DNA from: Micrococcales bacterium
Lineage (GTDB): Bacteria > Actinomycetota > Actinomycetes > Actinomycetales > Microbacteriaceae
Direction: 5' to 3'
Assembly (NCBI GenBank): GCA_947441105.1
Contig: CANESN010000027.1
Span: 1 to 9,286, forward strand
DNA: 9,286 bases
Below, in pieces: positions 6,671 through 9,286 of this stretch; positions within the stretch are counted from its first letter, which is position 1, and the number at the start of each line of letters is the position of its first letter. The position numbers were made by a program, and so were the translations under genes. Below the pieces are notes generated by a model. That model did not search any database. It saw only the letters and a program-made list of their open reading frames with translations, and was not told the DNA's origin.

Positions 6671-8023
6671 TTGGCTCTCGACTTAGGCGCACTGAAAGAG
6701 TCCCTACGCCAGCGCGGAATCGACGTTCTGCGAGTTATGTATTCGGACGTGCTGGGAATCCCTCGCTCCAAAGACCTGCTGGTAAGCAACATAGATCGTT
6801 CCGCCCATGGTGGACCGACCTTTTGTCAGGGAATTTGGAACACCAATACGCAGGGTGGTGTGCTGGATGCAGCAAACATCCTCAGCGACGGACTTCAGGA
6901 CCTAGTCGGGCGTATCGAACCCGAGACCATCACGCCCATGCCCTGGGAGCCGGGGGTGGCCTACGTCATTATGGACGCACGCGAACCAAACGGTAACCCG
7001 AACCTCTTCTCACCGCGCACAGCTCTACAGTTGATTATCGCCAAATACCAAGAGCTGGGTTTGCGTCCGATTGTTGGCCCCGAGCTCGAGTTTTACATCG
7101 CTGATCGAACCCCGGAAGGCGGTTTCAAGCGATCGCTGGACCGCACCGGCAGGGCCTACACCACCGGATCGCTGGTGGACCCTCACGGCACATTCCTTCA
7201 CCTGATGCGAATGCTGGACCAGATGGATATTGGTGTTTACGCCGGTAACCACGAATTCAGCCCCGGTCAGTACGAAATCAATATTTGGCACTCTGACGCG
7301 CTAGACGCTGCAGACCGTGCCTTGATGTTCAAGGCCGCAATCAAAGACATGGTGCACCGCACCGGTCAGCACGCCACCTTTATGGGTAAGCCATGGAGCG
7401 ATGAGGGCGGCAGTGGTTTCCACCTTCACTTCTCGGTGGTTGACGCCAACGGCAAGAACTTGATGGATAACGGCAGTGGTGAGCTTTCTGAGGTGGCCCA
7501 GCGCCTAATCGCCGGTATCACCGCGCACGCTTCCGGCCTAACCGCTTTGACCAACCCATCGATCAACGCCTTCAAGCGTCTCGGTCCGGACACCCTGGCT
7601 CCATTCCGCGCCAACTGGGGTTATGACAACCGCAGCTGCATGGTGAGAATACCTCCTGAGCGTGGCAGTGGAACGCGCCTTGAAGTGCGCGTTGGAGACG
7701 GCGCAGCTAATCCGTATCTAATGATCGCTGGAATTCTGGGTGCTGGACTGCTGGGTATTCTCAACAAGCTTGAGTGCCCAGAGCCTGCCGAGGGTATGGC
7801 CTACGAAAACGAAGGTGCTCCGGTTCTGCCAACCACCTTTACCGATGCGCTAGAGGCACTTGAACAAGACAACGAACTTCGCGGTCTGATTTCGGACAGC
7901 CTTATTGAGATTTTCCTGACCCTGAAGCGAGATGAGCTCGAACGCTACAACTCAGAAGTCGGACAACTCCACGGTCGCACCGTGAGCGAATGGGAAATCC
8001 GCGAATACATGGAGGACTTCTAA
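6671..8023 (+). CDS. Glutamine synthetase-like gamma-glutamyl-amide (amine) synthetase
   Basis: A 450-residue member of the glutamine synthetase superfamily, starting at TTG. Visible catalytic elements: GPELEF (E138, E140), GNHEFSPGQYEIN (E195, E202) as metal and glutamate ligands, GSGFHLHFS (H251) for ATP, NAFKR (299-303), YDNRSCMVRIP and RLEVRVGDGAANPYL. The N-terminal segment that carries DGSS in true GlnA, including the ammonium-pocket aspartate, reads instead AHGGPTFCQGIWN, and no adenylylation-tyrosine loop is evident. These point to ligation of glutamate to an amine other than ammonia, as in PuuA, IpuC, GlnA3/GlnA4-type and aniline-cluster enzymes. Two candidate hydrolases for the product are in the same window. 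The amine is not predictable from sequence. The gene runs toward the decarboxylase-family gene and is separated from it by 46 bases. Confidence 0.87.
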   Translation: MALDLGALKESLRQRGIDVLRVMYSDVLGIPRSKDLLVSNIDRSAHGGPTFCQGIWNTNTQGGVLDAANILSDGLQDLVGRIEPETITPMPWEPGVAYVIMDAREPNGNPNLFSPRTALQLIIAKYQELGLRPIVGPELEFYIADRTPEGGFKRSLDRTGRAYTTGSLVDPHGTFLHLMRMLDQMDIGVYAGNHEFSPGQYEINIWHSDALDAADRALMFKAAIKDMVHRTGQHATFMGKPWSDEGGSGFHLHFSVVDANGKNLMDNGSGELSEVAQRLIAGITAHASGLTALTNPSINAFKRLGPDTLAPFRANWGYDNRSCMVRIPPERGSGTRLEVRVGDGAANPYLMIAGILGAGLLGILNKLECPEPAEGMAYENEGAPVLPTTFTDALEALEQDNELRGLISDSLIEIFLTLKRDELERYNSEVGQLHGRTVSEWEIREYMEDF

Positions 8024-8037
8024 ACCAAAGTCACCGT

Positions 8038-8061
8038 CCTCAGACCTTGAGGGCTAAGGTC
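8038..8061. terminator. Possible bidirectional terminator between convergent genes
   Basis: The 46-base gap can form one of two mutually exclusive hairpins: GACCTT/AAGGTC with a 7-base loop (8043-8061) or CCTCA/TGAGG with a 5-base loop (8038-8052). Neither is followed by a real U-tract, so intrinsic termination is uncertain. Confidence 0.3.
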
Positions 8062-8069
8062 AGTTGGAT

Positions 8070-8903
8070 TTAGATGTTGGGGTTCGAGAAGTCCTTGACT
8101 AGGGTGCCGCCGTTGAAGGTCACTCCAACCTCACGGAAATAGCCCCCGAGAATTTCCTGAACCGGAAGAATCGAACCGAGCTCGTCCCAACGTGAATCGA
8201 AAAGATTGAGCTCCGCATCGCCAACCCAAGGTGTTCCCAGATCAGCGTCGACGCCACCCATGGTGATCAGCTGATCCATGGAGTTTCCCAGTCCAGGTGT
8301 GATTGACGGCATCCAACGACTGTGCAGCATCTTGTGTCCATTTACAAATCCGTTGTGCTCCGACTTCGCACGAAGTGTGACAACCGCCTCTGCCAATCTG
8401 TGGTCGTTGGCTGCGATGCTTGCTCCAAACTTGGCCCCGGCTTCTAGCCTCGGGGTCGCTTGCCCACGGTTGTAAACGCGAGTCGCGTGAATTGAACCCA
8501 ACTTCTTTGGGTAACCCTGGAACCAACCTCTGGCAATTGCGAAGTCCTTAGAAACCCAGATAGCTACACACCTTGAATAGGTGACCCCCTCGAACTTGCA
8601 CCGAACAACTACGAAAGCCTCCATGTACTGCGATCTCACTGGATCGAGTAGCTCTTCCTTATCGGTGCTGCATGACTGCCAATCGGCCCAAATCAATGCG
8701 ACTGCTCCTGGCTCTTCATCTGCCAACTCAAGCTCTGGGGGGAGGATTGCTCGGACATTCTTAGGATCTGTCAAATACTCAACGGTCAGCAGGGTTCCAG
8801 AGTAGAACCACGGCATGTGAGGAATAATTGCACTTTTGCCTGAAGGCGTCTTTGGGGCGAGAAACCCACTTAGTTCGGTCATGTAGTCAAGAATAGCAAT
8901 CAT
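8070..8903 (-). CDS. Acetoacetate decarboxylase-family protein
   Basis: A 277-residue protein of the ADC superfamily. The diagnostic GYPKKLG (130-136) contains the lysine pair K133-K134 equivalent to the Schiff-base lysine and its pKa-lowering neighbour in Clostridium ADC, and E95 in MEAFVVV lies where the family has an active-site glutamate. The active-site lysines are intact, so Schiff-base chemistry (decarboxylation, hydration/dehydration or aldol-type) on a keto acid is expected. Many ADC relatives do not use acetoacetate, and context suggests a keto acid derived from the amine or ring-cleavage pathway. The start ATG 8903 has only a weak GAAAG and lies inside Operator D; an ATG at 8882 is a possible alternative but has no better ribosome site. 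Candidate promoter elements lie upstream at 8934-8964. It is convergent with the GS-like gene. Confidence 0.85.
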   Translation of the reverse strand: MIAILDYMTELSGFLAPKTPSGKSAIIPHMPWFYSGTLLTVEYLTDPKNVRAILPPELELADEEPGAVALIWADWQSCSTDKEELLDPVRSQYMEAFVVVRCKFEGVTYSRCVAIWVSKDFAIARGWFQGYPKKLGSIHATRVYNRGQATPRLEAGAKFGASIAANDHRLAEAVVTLRAKSEHNGFVNGHKMLHSRWMPSITPGLGNSMDQLITMGGVDADLGTPWVGDAELNLFDSRWDELGSILPVQEILGGYFREVGVTFNGGTLVKDFSNPNI

Positions 8904-8918
8904 TTGCTTTCAAACGAT
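8899..8918. promoter_or_regulatory. Operator D, overlapping the start codon of the ADC-family gene
   Basis: Palindrome ATCATTTG-CTTT-CAAACGAT with a core (8900-8917) that fits TCRTTTG-N4-CAAAYGA exactly. The minus-strand start codon (8903-8901) lies within one arm, so bound protein would block both early elongation and start-region access. Confidence 0.7.
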
Positions 8919-8933
8919 TTTCCTATTTATCGC

Positions 8934-8964
8934 TTTATAACGATTTGATTTAGAACTTTCTCAA
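8934..8964 (-). promoter_or_regulatory. Candidate promoter of the ADC-family gene
   Basis: On the minus strand TTGAGA (8964-8959) and TATAAA (8939-8934) each match sigma-70 boxes at 5 of 6 positions, but the 19-base spacer is long (18 if TTATAA is taken as the -10). Transcription would begin near 8927, just ahead of Operator D. Confidence 0.35.
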
Positions 8965-9015
8965 GTGCCTAAATCCTTCACACATTCGGCTTGATTTGCG
9001 CCAATGTAGAACGTA

Positions 9016-9035
9016 GTCGTTTGTGTCAAAACGAC
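9016..9035. promoter_or_regulatory. Operator E, ahead of the APC permease
   Basis: GTCGTTT (9016-9022) and AAACGAC (9029-9035) are exact inverted repeats. The core TCGTTTG-TGTC-AAAACGA (9017-9034) has one mismatch to the shared consensus. A -10-like TAGAAC (9007-9012) ends 4 bases upstream, matching the arrangement at Operators B and C. The permease ribosome site follows 12 bases downstream. Confidence 0.7.
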
Positions 9036-9057
9036 CAAAACTCAATGAGGAGAATTT

Positions 9058-9286
9058 ATGTCGCAGAAAAACGGATCGGCCGGGTCGCTTAAATCCGGAA
9101 AACTTGGTGTTTTAGGTATTGTCTTCTTCGTAGTAGCCGCCTCCGCCCCTCTTGTGGGAATGACCGGTGCGGTTCCAGTGGCAATGCTCGCAGGCAACGG
9201 AGCTGCTGCTCCAGGTGCTTACCTAGCAGTTGGCTTAATCCTGATGTTGTTCAGTGTCGGCTACGCCGCCATGAGCAGTCGGGTCA
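9058..9286 (+). CDS. APC-family amino acid/amine permease (5' part, cut by window end)
   Basis: An open frame of 76 residues runs from ATG 9058 off the right edge. GAGGAG (9047-9052) sits 5 bases upstream. After a short polar, positively charged N-terminus (SQKNGSAGSLKSGKLG) come two hydrophobic stretches: VLGIVFFVVAASAPLVGMTG (about 18-37), with the small-residue and Gly breaks typical of APC helix 1, and a second segment at about 51-69 (GAYLAVGLILMLFSVGYAA). These are typical of actinobacterial APC-superfamily permeases near amine catabolic genes. The likely role is proton-coupled import of the pathway substrate. Substrate and full length cannot be judged from this fragment. Shared operator control with the enzymes supports membership in the pathway. 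Confidence 0.75.
   Translation, partial: MSQKNGSAGSLKSGKLGVLGIVFFVVAASAPLVGMTGAVPVAMLAGNGAAAPGAYLAVGLILMLFSVGYAAMSSRV

Noticed and set aside
8929..8944. ATCGCTTT/ATAACGAT as a sixth operator
   Set aside because: Imperfect, 16 bases long and with the wrong half-site spacing for the shared motif; it overlaps the candidate -10 of the ADC-family gene.
1..9286. Mobile elements, CRISPR arrays, tRNA or rRNA genes
   Set aside because: No transposase, terminal repeats, regularly spaced repeats or cloverleaf-like sequence was seen; codon style looks uniform across the window.

Overview
The window looks like a compact actinobacterial chromosome segment, most plausibly a free-living Microbacteriaceae of the freshwater Luna type. 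That placement is an inference from moderate GC (mid-50s percent by eye), protein character, GTG/TTG starts and very tight gene packing; no rRNA or marker gene is present to confirm it. There are nine genes, two of them in contact with a window edge. No mobile element, tRNA, rRNA or CRISPR was seen. Almost every base belongs to a catabolic locus or to its promoter regions.

Layout. From 3197 leftwards on the minus strand runs a tightly coupled operon of three genes for meta-cleavage of homoprotocatechuate (3,4-dihydroxyphenylacetate): an HpaE-type semialdehyde dehydrogenase, an HpaD-type class III extradiol dioxygenase and an HpaG-type fumarylacetoacetate-hydrolase-family enzyme that runs off the left edge. 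Divergent from it is a PuuD-like gamma-glutamyl hydrolase (plus), which overlaps tail to tail with a MarR-family regulator (minus). Divergent from the regulator is a cytochrome P450 (plus), which shares its stop site with a second, unrelated class I glutamine amidotransferase-like gene (minus). Divergent from that is a glutamine-synthetase-like (gamma-glutamyl-amide synthetase) gene (plus), then an acetoacetate-decarboxylase-family gene (minus), and divergent from that an APC-family permease (plus) cut by the right edge.

How the parts may work together. The synthetase/amidohydrolase pair resembles the gamma-glutamylation routes known for amine catabolism (putrescine PuuA/PuuD; isopropylamine IpuC; the GS-like and amidotransferase-like partners of aniline dioxygenase). 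Here it sits beside a P450 and a homoprotocatechuate ring-cleavage operon. The simplest inference is uptake of an aromatic or aralkyl amine by the permease, activation by gamma-glutamylation, oxidation, release of glutamate, and entry into ring meta-cleavage. The substrate is not determined by the sequence.

Regulation. Each of the four intergenic promoter regions carries at least one copy of the same palindrome, TCRTTTG-N4-CAAAYGA (five copies in all, centred near 3221, 4562, 6624, 8908 and 9025). Neither tail-to-tail overlap nor the short 8024-8069 gap was seen to carry one. This marks the genes as one regulon, probably under the local MarR-family protein, and is the strongest unannotated signal in the window.
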